A stretch of DNA of 64,000 nucleotides from NCBI GenBank assembly GCA_951804985.1, contig OX638130.1, positions 84,128,583 through 84,192,582 on the forward strand, given 5' to 3'. Both the position numbers and the translations under genes were made by a program. How positions within the stretch are numbered: position 1 is the first letter of the stretch; each line of letters begins with the position of its first letter. Source of the DNA: Dryomyza anilis (Eukaryota; Arthropoda; Insecta; Diptera; Dryomyzidae). The notes beneath the pieces were generated by a model. The model ran no database searches and was not told the origin of the DNA. It was given only the letters and a program-made list of their open reading frames with translations. Positions 1 to 11,046 of this stretch are shown here, piece by piece.

Positions 1-440
1 CTGCGTCCTGTGCCCTGTACCCTGTTTGCCACGTCCTGTATCGTCCTGGTGTCGCACGCAAGTAGGCGGAGTAACTGCGAGCGCTCATGACCTGTGGCAT
101 ATTTTATGGCTCTGATGATGGCCCTGCTGCTGCTGCTTGATGGCCTTCGTGCACGGATATCCTGCAAAGAGATTTTGTGATTAAGTAAGTCATTGAGCAT
201 GGTTGTTTTTGGTTTTAGTGTGTGCCTGTACGGCTTATCCTGCGAGACCATCGGCGTTGTTTAGGCAAATACTAATTATGGGGATTCACGAAAAAAATAT
301 TTATTTATATGCCTAATGATAGCTAGTCATAGTGGGGGGGGGGATGTAAATAGCAACGGTAACCTTGTTACGAGGTGTCGAAATTGGTGGGAAAGTATTA
401 TGAAACTGATTGAAACTGAATCGCTTGTGTATTTTAAGAA
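1..440. other. Single-copy sequence, no gene seen
   Basis: The first ~60 bases are a loose CCTGT-rich run, then mixed sequence with a poly-G tract near 334. Frames are short and none looks coding. Confidence 0.4.
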
Positions 441-850
441 ATTCGAGAAATTTATCTACGAAATATTTCTTAAAAGACACGGAATAACTTTCGTAAATTT
501 ATGATAAAACTACGATTATTAATTGTTTATTTTTTGAAAGTATTCGTAGATAATACGAAAGATTCGTAATATATTGAATATTTTTGTACATTTTTACAAA
601 TATATTCGTACATTTTACGAATGTATTCGTACTTTTGAAGATAACATTCGTACATTTATGAAACATATGAAACATTTTACGAATCATTCTTAAAATACAC
701 GAATACTTTGTTTAAAAAAACTCCCGATGAAAATGACGATTCATTCATAAAATATGAAACAACAATGAAAAAATGTTGTTCATAATATTTATGTATAAAT
801 TCTAATATTTATGAATTGTACATAATAATGGAGAATCCAAATATATTAAG
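441..850. repeat. Cluster of TTCGTA/TACGAA and TTCAT/ATGAA motifs
   Basis: ATTCGTA and its complement TACGAAT recur about ten times between 441 and 715, followed by ATTTATGAAT-type words to 850. The wording recalls the interior of family F (30671-31159). This may be an old diverged MITE; no terminal repeats or target duplication could be fixed. Confidence 0.35.
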
Positions 851-1015
851 GACATTGATTTAACAACCAGATACATATATTTTATGTATTATTTACATAC
901 AAATTTCTGATTTGGGGTTTCTGAAGTGCTTGTAGAGTTGGTTTGTGTATAAGACATATTTGGTTTGGGAACAAACTATTTTTACAAGCTTTTATTTAAC
1001 TTCACTTGTTTGTAC

Positions 1016-1055
1016 CTTTGTTCGTTTGTTCGTTTGTTCGTTTGTTCGTTTGTTA
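1016..1055. repeat. Microsatellite (TTTGTTCG)n
   Basis: About five near-perfect 8-bp units in a row. It sits just upstream of the 130-bp tandem repeat. Confidence 0.9.
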
Positions 1056-1060
1056 GTATG

Positions 1061-1505
1061 TCGGGCACAAAAATATCAAATTTAACACACTTCCTTATAT
1101 CCGATCGAGTTGAAACTTGAAACACATATAGTATTCTATGTGGCACATATAAAAATAAATTTTAAAGTACGAATTTTGGCCGATAGGGGGCGATAAAGCT
1201 ATTTTTGGACCGTGTGAGGTCTGTTCTTTACCTAGAATGTTGAAATTTAGAATATGTATAGTTTTATACACGAGGAAAAATACGGCAAACTCAGAACTTT
1301 GCATTTTGTCCGCTAGAGGGCGCATTTACTATTAATGGACCCTCTAAAGTGCGTTCTTTACCTCGAAAAGTGAAATTTAAAACATGTTTAGTTTTGGCAA
1401 CGGGGAAAAATTTGGCAAACTTAGAACTTCGAATTTTCTCCGCTAGAGGTCGCATTTATTATTAATGGCCCTCTGAAGTGCGTTCTTCACCTAGAAATAT
1501 GACAT
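1061..1505. repeat. 130-bp tandem repeat, ~3 copies
   Basis: Two units are in exact register at 1191-1320 and 1321-1450 (130 bp each), with partial units before and after. Each has a CCGCTAGAGGGCGCATTTA-like junction, then GTGCGTTCTTTACCTAGAA and GGCAAACTTAGAACTT. Family A copy 1 starts directly after the array. Two similar GAGGGTG(C/T)TAAG words lie beyond that copy (2370, 2483), so A may have landed inside the array; the match there is weak. Confidence 0.7.
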
Positions 1506-1507
1506 CC

Positions 1508-2371
1508 TATTAATATAATAAATCTGTTTGTACGTTTGTTCCGCTTCTCCGTCAAAACTGCTGATCCGATTTTTTTGAAATTTTTACCACAGATGCGGTA
1601 TAATCTGGAAGGAATGATAGGCTATATATGGGCGGGATTGACAAAGAAGCGTGGCACCTTCCATACAACCTAAACATTCAATATTATATAACTCGGCACT
1701 TTCACCAGCTACGAACATAAAACAAAAAACTCAAATACAAAAAAAAAAATTAAAAGCAAAAGCAAAAGCAAAAATACGAAAACAAAAGCAATAACATAAA
1801 ACTTAAATCCAAACTAAAGTAAAAAAAATAAGATAAAGAAAAACGAACTCACCACACTAAAACTCCCAAAAAAAAAAATGCACCACACCAAAATTCACCA
1901 CACTATAACTCACCACACTGAAATTCACTACACTAAAACACACCACAATAAAAATCACCACATAAAAATTCACCACACTAAAACTCACCACAATAAAATT
2001 CACCACATTAAAACTCACCACACTAAAAACTCACCACACTATAAACTCACCACACTAAAACTCACCACACCAAAACTTACCACACCAAAATTCACTGCAT
2101 CTAAATTTACTACACTAAAACTCACCACATTAAAACTCACCACACTAAAACTTCTACTGGGAAAAACTCTACGGGAATGAATTCTACCGGGAAGAATTCT
2201 ACGGAAATGCGTTATATGGAGAAGAATTTTACGGCGAAGATTTCTACGGCTAAATATTCTACTGGGAAGAATTCTACGGGGATGGGCAGTCTGAGAAAGA
2301 ATTGTCTTTGAGAAAAGTTGTTTTGGCGTAGAATTATTATTTGGTTATTACATTTATAAAACGATAGAGGG
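1508..2371 (-). mobile_element. Family A VNTR element, copy 1, head missing
   Basis: Read on the minus strand. The 3' module (complement of GGGCGGGATTGACAAAGAAG and GTGGCACCTTCCATACAACC) lies at ~1600-1672. A purine-rich tract (AAAAGCAAAAGC) follows at 1735-1845, then VNTR2 as ~20 copies of CACCACACTAAAACT at 1846-2150, and VNTR1 (GAAGAATTCTACGGG) at 2150-2320. The hinge words TTGAGAAAAGTTGTTTT and GGTTATTACATTTATAAAA reach 2371. The conserved head is absent. Order and wording match copies at 5548 and 24615 in reverse. The histidine-rich open frame here is a VNTR artefact. Confidence 0.8.
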
Positions 2372-2580
2372 TGCTAAGATCAAAATTTTATATCTCGGTA
2401 ACAATGCTTGACAATGCTTGGTACAGGAAATCCTTGGGGAAATTTTCAAAGACTAGAAAGTAATTCTAAATTCCATCGACAGAGGGTGTTAAGGGCAAAA
2501 ATTATAACTTGGGAACCGCTGAACCGATCTATGCAAAATAATAATTCTAATGACCATATAATGACTAAAAAAGGAAAAAT

Positions 2581-3764
2581 AAAAAACTAATAAAAAAAAA
2601 ACTTTTTAAAAAACAAGCTTTTAAAAAAATCTGTACTAAAAAATTAAAAATAAATTTATTAAAAATATAAAATATATTTATAGTAGGTAGGTATGTATAT
2701 TTATAATGAATACATATTAATATATGAAATAAATTAAATTCAATCTTATTCAATTTATATTACTAAGATATACGTTTATAAGCAATAAATTTTAAAATTT
2801 ACTAAGAGGTTTGCAAATACAAAAATAAAAGCGTGCGGCGAAATTATTGAATATTACAGTCCAACTCTAGCACTAATAACCTTTGCAATTCAATTCAACT
2901 TTTCAATAGTTTTCAATATAATTTTCGAGTAGGGGTAGATCTGTATGGGAGTATCTATGGGTTTTGTAGGCAATGCAATGGTATCGGAAGTCCAATGATT
3001 TTTTTTTGGCATTTGTTATGTTTTTAACTCAGGATAATCTGGCAAAAATGAACTTTTAATTAGAAATATTTATGTACTTAACTTAAGTTATGGAATTTGG
3101 CTAAATGATGTAGATTAACGTGATATAGGGTCGTAATTTCATCGAGGTGTGTTACACCTGTCAAATAAGCAAACCCTTTAAAATGATACAACTCTCGACT
3201 TATAACAGTAGTACATAGTTTTAAAAATTGAAGTAAAAGCTCATATTTTACATTATTTTCGCCATGTAGAATCTGGGTGTGACTGGACAAAGAGACGTGG
3301 TATCTCCTATACAATCTTGCCTCACACTGTGAAGGGTTATAGTGTGCTGAGCGGTTGCGAGATTTAAAGTATAAGGAGTTGTAGGTTTGTGATGTATAAG
3401 ATATAAATATAAATATGATTATAATAGTATTCCTGTATCAAATACAAATTCATATTTAGTCTACATAATTACGAATGTAATATGCTCGTAGTTTTTAATA
3501 TTTTCGCCGCACGCTTTTATTTTTGTATTTGCAAACCTCTTAGTAAATTTTAAAATTTATTGCTTATAAACGTATATCTTAGTAATATAAATTGAATAAG
3601 ATTGAATTTAATTTATTTCATATATTAATATGTATTCATTATAAATATACATACCTACCTACTATAAATATATTTTATATTTTTAATAAATTTATTTTTA
3701 ATTTTTTAGTACAGATTTTTTTAAAAGCTTGTTTTTTAAAAAGTTTTTTTTTTATTAGTTTTTT
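2581..3764. mobile_element. Foldback element with 263-bp terminal inverted repeats
   Basis: 2581-2843 and 3502-3764 are inverted copies with no difference found by eye. They translate to the same 57 residues in opposite directions. Arms start AAAAAACTAATAAAAAAAAA and end at GCGTGCGGCG. The ~658-bp interior has no coding frame; a short patch at 3280-3320 resembles the tail of family A. Poly-A/T flanks hide any target duplication. It is probably a non-autonomous DNA transposon; superfamily unknown. Confidence 0.85.
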
Positions 3765-5169
3765 TTATATTCGCAATTAATTGCAGCATATATTTTGTAC
3801 AAAATGATTAATTATCACATCTTTACAAACTATAGATCAAAATTATTACGCTTTCAAGAAAATTAGTTATTTCTCCAATAATATCCTTTAACAACAATGG
3901 GGAATCAATTTTGAAGACTTTCACAAACGAAAAAACCAAACACAGTTGCGTGAATATTTTTCGTAGAGGATAGCGCAAACCAATTTTTAGACTTTTCATC
4001 GCAAATTTCATGGAAATTTCACGTGCTCACTTGCAAAATGCAAGTTAAGTAATATTTCTATGGCTATTTTGCTCCATATGCAAAAAAGTGGTGTATGCAG
4101 CAATATAAGATTAAGTAAACGTTAAAATAATGGATTTGAAACTAACTCTATGCTGAATATCTCAGATTTGATACGCGATATCGAAAATCGTATACGGCAA
4201 TTACCAAGAGAATGTATAAGTCATATATATAAGTATATCGAATTCCTAGCCCCATTCACAAAAAAATGGCGTTTGCGGCAAAGTAATTCTCAGGAGGTAA
4301 GTTTATTATTCCAAATAATTCTAAATGATTTACAAGTGAATTCAAATATTAATTAATAGTTTACGCAGAGCCATATATAATAGTGTTCGTGTAAAGTTAC
4401 GCCTTTTTTTTTTGCATTTGACATGAGACCAGATTATCATTCTCGTCTACGATTATTTTATGTTAAATTAGAATATTTGTAATTTGTTAAATGATTTTGG
4501 TAAACCTTTTGGGGGAAAGAGAAAAAAATAACTTAGCATCCCTGATTCATATATCGTTTTTTATAAATTGTTATAGTTTATATAAAGTTAATGAATAATC
4601 TGCTTTTTTTTTGTCAGAATTGATTTTTAAGATAACCATAGTTTAGCCCATTCAGTAATTTGTTACCATAGCTTTGCAAAGACATTTTTTATAATTCTCT
4701 CTGCTATAATATTTCGACAGAAATAATTTAACTGATGGTTTATGATATATATTATGAGTTGGTAAATAAATTGAGTTGATAAAGAGATATACTTATGAAC
4801 TGTGAGGTGATGTTTTGAGCAAAATAAGAAAAATTGCATATTCAGGTTTTAAGCCATTTTTAGTATTTCTTATATTTAAAATATATGATAATTTATACTT
4901 GTGTATTTATTTTTCATTAAATAATAGTGTATTCAGTGTCGAATGGATTAATTTGAATATTTGTTTTAATTTAAAAAAATTGCACTATTATTATCTTTTT
5001 TATTAAAAATATATCATATTTTTTAAACTGAAAGTAAATTTGTCTTATTGGACTTGAAATGATCCAAAAATAAAAACCATAAGAATGTTTAAGGTTTAAA
5101 AACAAAAATATTTACTGAAAGGGTTAGAAAACATTAATAAAATGACTAACATCATTTAAACTCTGAGGT
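3765..5169. other. AT-rich single-copy stretch, no gene seen
   Basis: No coding frame above ~70 codons looks real. The only structure noted is a hairpin ACTTGCAAAATGCAAGT near 4030 and the short repeat at 4156-4187. Confidence 0.4.
4156..4187 (+). repeat. Dispersed ~31-bp repeat shared with 35213-35243
   Basis: Both sites read ATATCTCAGATTTGATACG then (C/A)GATATCGAAAA, one mismatch. The surroundings differ, so this is a conserved core of an old repeat or a shared binding-site block. Confidence 0.6.
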
Positions 5170-5547
5170 AAGTTTAAACTTACACTAAGAAAACAAGGAT
5201 GTTTCCAGAAATATCACAGCCCCAGTTACCAACTTATTTACAAATTATTTAGATCGTCTTTGAGACAAACATTTTTCAAATACGATAAATATTGGTGGCA
5301 AACATCTTTCAAATTTACGATTGTTTATAGCAAACATCAATTAAACATCTTTAAATATGAATATATTTGAGAAAAACTTGGAAAATGTATCCTTGATATA
5401 CATCGGAAACGCCTATATAACGCCTTTGAAGGTGTACTCTGAAAAGAAACCATTTTCCATCACGTGTTGAAAATTTCAATTCATCTTTGCCATTAAAATG
5501 GGATATTTGAGTAAAAGCCTTTTATACACCATTGAATTTTATAAATA

Positions 5548-6514
5548 ACTAGCTGGACCCGTGCACGAGTCGTGCCAAAATTTTGTGAATTCATAGATAT
5601 AAAGCGATTTTATTAATATAAAAAAACATTATTATTATTTTTTATATCAGGGGCCCGTGATTCTCTGTGGAAGTTTTTATTGGTTTTATAAATGTAGTAA
5701 CCAAATAATAATTCTCCGCCAAAACAACTTTTCTCAAAGATAATTCAGACAGTAGAATATTTCGCCACAGAATTCTTCCCAGTAGAAATCTTCGCCGTAA
5801 AATTCTTCCCCATAGAACGCTTTACCGTAGAATTCTTCCCGGTAGAACTCTTCCCGGTAGAATTCTTCCCCGTAGAGTTTTTCTTAGTAGAAGTTTTAGT
5901 GTAGTTAGTTTTAATGTGGTGAGTTTTATTGTGTTGAATTTTTAGTTTAGTGAATTTTTAGTGTGGTGAGTTTTAGTGTGGTGTGTTTTAGTGTGGTGAG
6001 TTTTGGTGTGGTGAGTTTTAGTGTGGTGAGTTTTAGTGTGGTGAGTTTTAGTGTGGTGAGTTTTAGTGTGGTGAATTTTTAGTGTGGTGAGTTTTAGTGT
6101 GGTGTGTTTTAGTGTAGTGAGTTTTATTGTGGTGAGTTTTAGTGCGGTGAGTTTTAGTGTGGTGAGTTTTAGTGTAGTGAGTTTCGGTGTGGTGAGTTTT
6201 TAGTATGGTGAGTTTTAGTGTGTTGAGTTTTAGTGTGGTGAGTTTTAGCGTGGTGAGTTTTAGTGTGGTGAGTTTTAGTGTGGTGAGTTTTAGTGTGGTG
6301 AGTTTTAGTGTGGTGAATTTTAGTTTTTTGTTTCATCTTTTTAGATTGTGTATGTGCCGAGTTATTTCGTTTTGAAAGTTTAGGTTGTATGGGAGGTACC
6401 ACGCCCCTTTGTCCAATCCCGCCCATATATAGCCTATGACACCCTCCGGACTCCATAGTATCCTGGTGCAAAATTTCAGTTAAATCGGTTTAGCGGTTTA
6501 GACGTGATGCTGGA

Positions 6515-6556
<42 letters not shown>

Positions 6557-6598
6557 CGACAGACAGACTGACGGAACAAGAGTTTTATATATATAGAT
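5548..6598 (+). mobile_element. Family A VNTR element, copy 2, full length
   Basis: Head ACTAGCTGGACCCGTGC at 5548, then an AT-rich hinge with TTTATAAATGTAGTAACCAA. VNTR1 (GTAGAATTCTTCCC, ~15 bp) spans ~5760-5890. VNTR2 (GTGAGTTTTAGTGTG, 15 bp, about 28 units) spans ~5893-6325. A short TTTTTTGTTTCATC hinge precedes the conserved tail (AGGTTGTATGGGAGGTACC, CCCTTTGTCCAATCCCGCCC, GACGTGATGCTGGAACAAAC), an ACAG microsatellite, and the terminus TTTTATATATATAGAT. There is no coding capacity. It resembles composite SINE-VNTR designs, but the source of head and tail is unknown. Confidence 0.85.
6519..6556 (+). repeat. Microsatellite (ACAG)n in family A tail
   Basis: Nine to ten perfect ACAG units follow the conserved GGAACAA. 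The same place holds fewer units in copy 5 (25613-25625), so the tract length varies between copies. Confidence 0.95.
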
Positions 6599-6899
6599 TG
6601 TTGTGGATAATTTCAGCGTACAGAAAAAGTACAACAAATGTCAAAAAGGGCCAATTGCTTTGCTGCAACTCTCCCGCAACTCAGCATTTTTGCTATCAAT
6701 CAACTGTAAACATTTAAATTTTCGTTGCTCTTGTTGTAAACATGTCGTAACTATCTGCATATATGATATATTTAAAAATCACTAAGAGTTTTGCTTGAAG
6801 TTTTTTGAAACTTATGTGATGTTTGAATTTTTGCTACAAGGAGTAAATTTAAACTGATAGTTGCAGCAAGCATCTTGTTTTCTTAGTTGAGTTTAAACT

Positions 6900-8629
6900 T
6901 TTTCACATTTTTAAAACGTTCCTAATTTCTAATCAAAACGGTAGAATGTCGATAAACTTTGTGATATTTTGATAACTTTTATTTGAACATGTGACAGAAA
7001 AACTGGACCTTAATGTTTTCGACAGAAAATTTTCTCTGTACACTTTTCATTATTTTTTGTCTCTGTGAAGAGATTAATTCAACTAAGTTTTAACTAGATT
7101 TAAAATAGCACAGAAAAACTGTCCATGTTTCAAATTTAAATTCATAAAAAATTACAATTTATTTATACTAAGAACAAAAAATGTTAGTAATTGTAAAATT
7201 TAAGGAAACCATTTCGTAACAAAGATTAAAACCAACTCATAAACTTTATTAAATTATAAAATTTTTAATTTTATGACAAGTACGAAAACCTTTGAGCACA
7301 AGTGAGCAAACATTCAAAAACTCAAATGTCGTGCACAACAAAAGATCGCCTTAGAGAACTCGGTTTAGAAAATACAGCTTAAAATTGCAGTGTTCACAAA
7401 AACAACAATAATTGTGACAATATCACCATAAGAGCAACAAAAATGCGATTCAAAAGAATTCCGTAACAATGAAAACTAGCAGCCTGATTGAGCGGTAAAG
7501 TAACCAGCAATCGAGTCGCGTCCGTGTCGCGTGCGACCACATGCGAAGCATGACAAACAAATTGCCAACAAAAGTCAGCAACGCAACAGGTAATCCAAAG
7601 GTGCATCATGCCGTCGGAGGCTCTTAAGATTAACAATTGTTGTTTGCCACCTACGAGCGTCGCCACGAGTCGCATCGCGTCACGTCGCACCTCCGACAAA
7701 CAGGAAGCCAGCCACTAATGATAAATGATGATCATCATCTACCTGACGTTCGAAAGTGACAGATACCGCAAGTGAAATGACTGTCAAATGACAAAAACAA
7801 CAATCTGTGCCGAACACTTTAGACTAAAAGGCTCATAGATGACGACACGCGATAACAAAAGGCTGCCTTTGCTGAAATCCAAACTCAATCCATTCGCAAA
7901 TCCGCTGCGTCGCGAGCCTTCTGACTTACGCACAGCTGTTTTAGCGACATTATTCGCCTTGCCTTTTATTCTTCTCACAATTCCCACTAGTTTCAGAGAC
8001 ACTTTAAGCGTCGCGAAAGGCTTTAATTTCAGCATCGTCGCGCATGTGGTTTCTGTGGTCGCTTCTAAGTCGCGTCTTAAGTCGCATAAGCCGTTCGTTT
8101 TGTCGGATTCATTCTCGAAAACAGATCTTCGTTCGTTCGTTGTTGTGGTTAATATTTGCGCAGTTTCCCTTGAATCCATTAAAAATTTAATTTTGACACC
8201 TGATTTGCGGGGGATTTTTAATTGAAAGCTGTTTTCTTCAAAGAGGATATAAATTACTTTTATTGCTATTGTGACTGCAGCGCGGGTTTTGTGACTTAAT
8301 GAAGCGATAACAAGATTTGTGTGTTAATACGATGTGCATTATTCACAAAATAACGATTTATTATTTAAAATATTTTTAGGGGGTAAGGAGTGTTTTAGAG
8401 TTGAAAAAGTTATTTTTTTCAATTTGAAACAACCATAACAAATATTCTTCTTGACTCTCAAGAAATAAAGTAAAGGTTTTCAACCTTTATTTCGTTTTTA
8501 TTAAAAATTATTATCACGTATTCTTGACTCTTAGAAGATGTTTCAAAGTTATATATAGGGGGCCTGTGGGACACGTATTGACGTTCCTCCAAAAAATTTA
8601 ATTTCAATATTTTTTAATTTTTTTGGTGT
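6900..8629. other. Single-copy island, possible promoter/UTR sequence
   Basis: 7320-8200 is richer in GC and CpG than its surroundings (GTCGCGTCCGTGTCGCGTGC, CGCGTCACGTCGCACCTCCG). Overlapping frames of 101-131 codons occur on both strands, which suggests composition rather than coding; none shows a recognisable domain. It could be a 5' UTR exon, promoter or enhancer of a gene outside the window. 8200-8629 is AT-rich with nothing seen. Confidence 0.35.
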
Positions 8630-8840
8630 GGCCACGATTGAAGTTTTTTCTTGGCTAAACCAGTTAAATAATTCATATTACACAATATTTTCACAAAAAT
8701 TCAACAAATATTACGTTTCCCACTTTACCCCAGAAAATGCTTCCCACTTTATCCCACTATCGCAATTTGAACATAACTTAGCACCATTTAAGCAATGTTA
8801 AATTATTTGCAAATCCCGTTTATATTTCAAAAGATATACA
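8630..8840 (-). mobile_element. Family K fragment
   Basis: ATTACGTTTCCCACTTTACC and CTTCCCACTTTATCCCACTA at 8710-8760, then ATCGCAATTTGAACATAA and TTAGCACCATTTAAGCAATG, are the reverse complement of 36390-36550. It lacks family K ends, so it is a degraded internal piece. Confidence 0.65.
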
Positions 8841-9751
8841 ACATTTGATTATTTCAATATTACCTTCCCAATTTAAATCGACAAAAGTTCACACTTTTTG
8901 ATAACAAACAACAGACGCTACGAAATTTTCAAAAACATTTTTCTTCACTTGTTCTAGAAATGCAATAAAAAGGTATTAATTTGATTTTAACTATGTATGA
9001 AAAAGTTAATATTAAGAAGCACTTGACGAATTCTGTCAGACGAAATTCTAACTGACACAAAAAATAAGAAAAACAAAAAATATGAAATAAAAAAAAATGT
9101 TTAATATAAAAAGTTTTTAAGTTGAATTTTTAGTATGATTTAAAATGAAATGTGGGGCGATAGGTAATATAATTTCTTGGATCCTTAAAGTTCACATTAA
9201 AAACGTTGAAAAATATTTTTAATCTATATATTAAAAAAACATTTTTATAAATGATTTCTAAAATCACATTGTGATTAAATATTATGTTTTAAAAGCTAAT
9301 GACTGTGGCAATAATTTTTGGTACAATAATGCCATGAAATCAAGTCATATAGCTTATTATTGTGGCAATCATATTAACCTTAAAGAATGAAGTGTTTTTA
9401 TGTTTATTTTAATAAAAGATTATTCATAAATTTATAAATTTCCAGAACATAGTCCAATTATTCAATATGACTGAAACAATTATCTAATGATTTCTACAAA
9501 TAACACGTTTGTGAAAATCAAGCGTGCCTCAAACAAGAGCGTTTGTGATAAACATGATCTCCAGCAATCATGCAATGCATTTTACAACAAAGTCACTTAG
9601 GCAAACAAAAATTCCAATCATTAAATGATGCGATCTAAACATGATTATGGTGATCATATTTTATATGTATGTATGTTGGGCAATGGGCAAAACTTAAAAA
9701 CAATAAATACACTTCTTTAATTATTTTTGTAGTTTTGGCATATAATTTAAC
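8841..9751. other. AT-rich intergenic sequence, nothing identified
   Basis: Poly-A/T rich, with frames broken throughout. ATGATT/AATCAT words recur at 9460-9660 but form no clear unit. Confidence 0.4.
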
Positions 9752-9916
9752 TCCACGCTGCAAAGAAAAGTGCTCTCCCAAACATAATTTTGCTGGCATT
9801 ACATACATCTTTGGAGCGTTATGCAAACCAATATATTATTGAAATGCTAAAAATTATTATAATAACAGCAAAAACTATTTTTGTTTTCGTTCAAACATAT
9901 TTATATTCAGAATGAA
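9752..9916 (-). mobile_element. Family E 3' fragment
   Basis: Its reverse complement ends ATTATGTTTGGGAGAGC then a T-rich stretch and TTTGCAGCGTG, matching the terminus of E copy 1 (21143-21204). Upstream it follows copy 3 (47530-47667) with AATATGTTTGAACGAAAAC and GCTGTTATTATAATAAT. Only the last ~165 bp are present. Confidence 0.75.
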
Positions 9917-9953
9917 TAATTTTAGCGTTCTTGCAATATATATATGTTTAAAT

Positions 9954-10065
9954 GTGCCGGCCTCAGCAGTCCAGAGGTAGCGCGCTGGACTTGCATTCTG
10001 ATGGTCTCGGGTTCGAATACCGGCTTGGGCATGGGCGCTCGTGATGATATTAACCAGTTTTTTTT
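9954..10065 (+). mobile_element. tRNA-derived SINE head or tRNA pseudogene
   Basis: An internal pol III A box-like AGAGGTAGCGCGCTGG at ~9973 and B box GGTTCGAATAC at 10010-10020 are spaced as in a tRNA, with CTTGCAT in the anticodon-loop position. The acceptor stem (GCCGGCC vs CTTGGGC) does not pair well and the T-stem has a mismatch, so this is not a functional tRNA. ATGGGCGCTCGTGATGATAT and a T10 run (pol III terminator-like) follow. The minus-strand translation gives the AGIRTRD string often mis-annotated from such SINEs. Confidence 0.7.
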
Positions 10066-10967
10066 TATATAAAAATAAGAGTAAAAATATCCTCTTAATT
10101 TTAAAATAAAACACGTTTTTCTTCAACCTTCAATATGAATGAAAAAAAAACATTATTCTAATAAAATAAAAATTATTTATTTTTACAGTCATTATCGTTA
10201 TCTATTTTCTAAATTTTCGACTGTAAATTGGGTTCATATGAATATATAAAACGATCGGTCAACACCACAAGTCATTATATGCACGAAACGATGGATTCAA
10301 GGAAATAATAATGACATTTGTTTTGATATCGGAACGAAAATATTACGAGAACCCGAAAATTTATTCGATATATATATATATTCCAGTTCTCACACCGATA
10401 TTGTCAGTTTTAAATGTGTATAAGTTCCATATCGAAATTCTTTAAAAATTAGAATCAATACAAATTGTATTATATTAAATATTATTATAAATTGTATTAT
10501 AATTGTATTATACAATTATATTAGACTTACAATGGCTTTGAATTAAACAATTGTCATAAAATTTGATTGCAAATGACAACTACTAAAAATGTATTATTGG
10601 ATAAGAAAATCAGTATGAAGAATTTTCAGTGAAATCCGAATTATGAGTGTCGAAGCCGCTTTGAGAATAAATGGAGGCTACGAGTCGCTTAAACATTTTA
10701 AAATTTGTTTAATAAATATGTAGGTATATGCAGAAAATTGTCTGATATAATGTTTTTATTAATGAAATCATATCAATATTAAAATTAGTAACTCCAACTA
10801 AAATTTATCGAAGGACTTGGTCTATACTATTTTAAAGATGCGACAAAACACAACAAATAGTCAAGAAATGTCGGAATATTGCCTTTTTTACATTAAATTA
10901 CTCTAGTAATCTACATAAATTCATTAAACGCGCGTATATACGAGACAATTGGATAATTCAAGAAACA
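10066..10967. other. AT-rich intergenic sequence, nothing identified
   Basis: Short TA repeats near 10370 and a run of TTGTATTATA words at 10460-10520. No coding frame. Confidence 0.4.
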
Positions 10968-11046
10968 AATATGCAATTAATATGCAAAATAGTTGCAAAA
11001 TATGCAAATTATATGCAAAATATGCAATATGCAAAAATATGCAATT
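10968..11046. repeat. Cluster of ATGCAAA/ATGCAAT words
   Basis: ATGCAA occurs eight times in 80 bp, including ATGCAAATT, which resembles the POU octamer ATGCAAAT. Spacing is irregular (8-20 bp), so it is either a degenerate simple repeat or a homotypic binding-site cluster. Another ATGCATTTGCATAT lies at ~11112. Confidence 0.6.

Larger units (their letters stand above)
5170..6899. mobile_element. Probable TIR element hosting family A copy 2
   Basis: The left end has AAGTTTAAACTTACACTAAG then AAAACAAGGATG (from ~5171). The reverse complement of 6868-6899 reads AAGTTTAAACTCAACTAAG then AAAACAAGATG. The ~30-bp imperfect inverted repeats enclose ~1.73 kb, of which 1.05 kb is family A. The rest is AT-rich with repeated AAACATC(T/A)TT words. 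Whether it is one element depends on those ends; no target duplication was found. Confidence 0.4.

Noticed and set aside
5893..6325. CRISPR-like array
   Set aside because: Units are 15 bp and contiguous with no unique spacers; it is a VNTR inside a mobile element of a eukaryote.
7784..8225. 131- and 128-codon overlapping frames
   Set aside because: They mirror each other on opposite strands in a CpG-rich patch, have no recognisable domain and no supporting splice or start context.
9954..10030. Functional tRNA gene
   Set aside because: A and B boxes are present, but the acceptor stem does not pair and the T-stem has a mismatch; best read as SINE or pseudogene.
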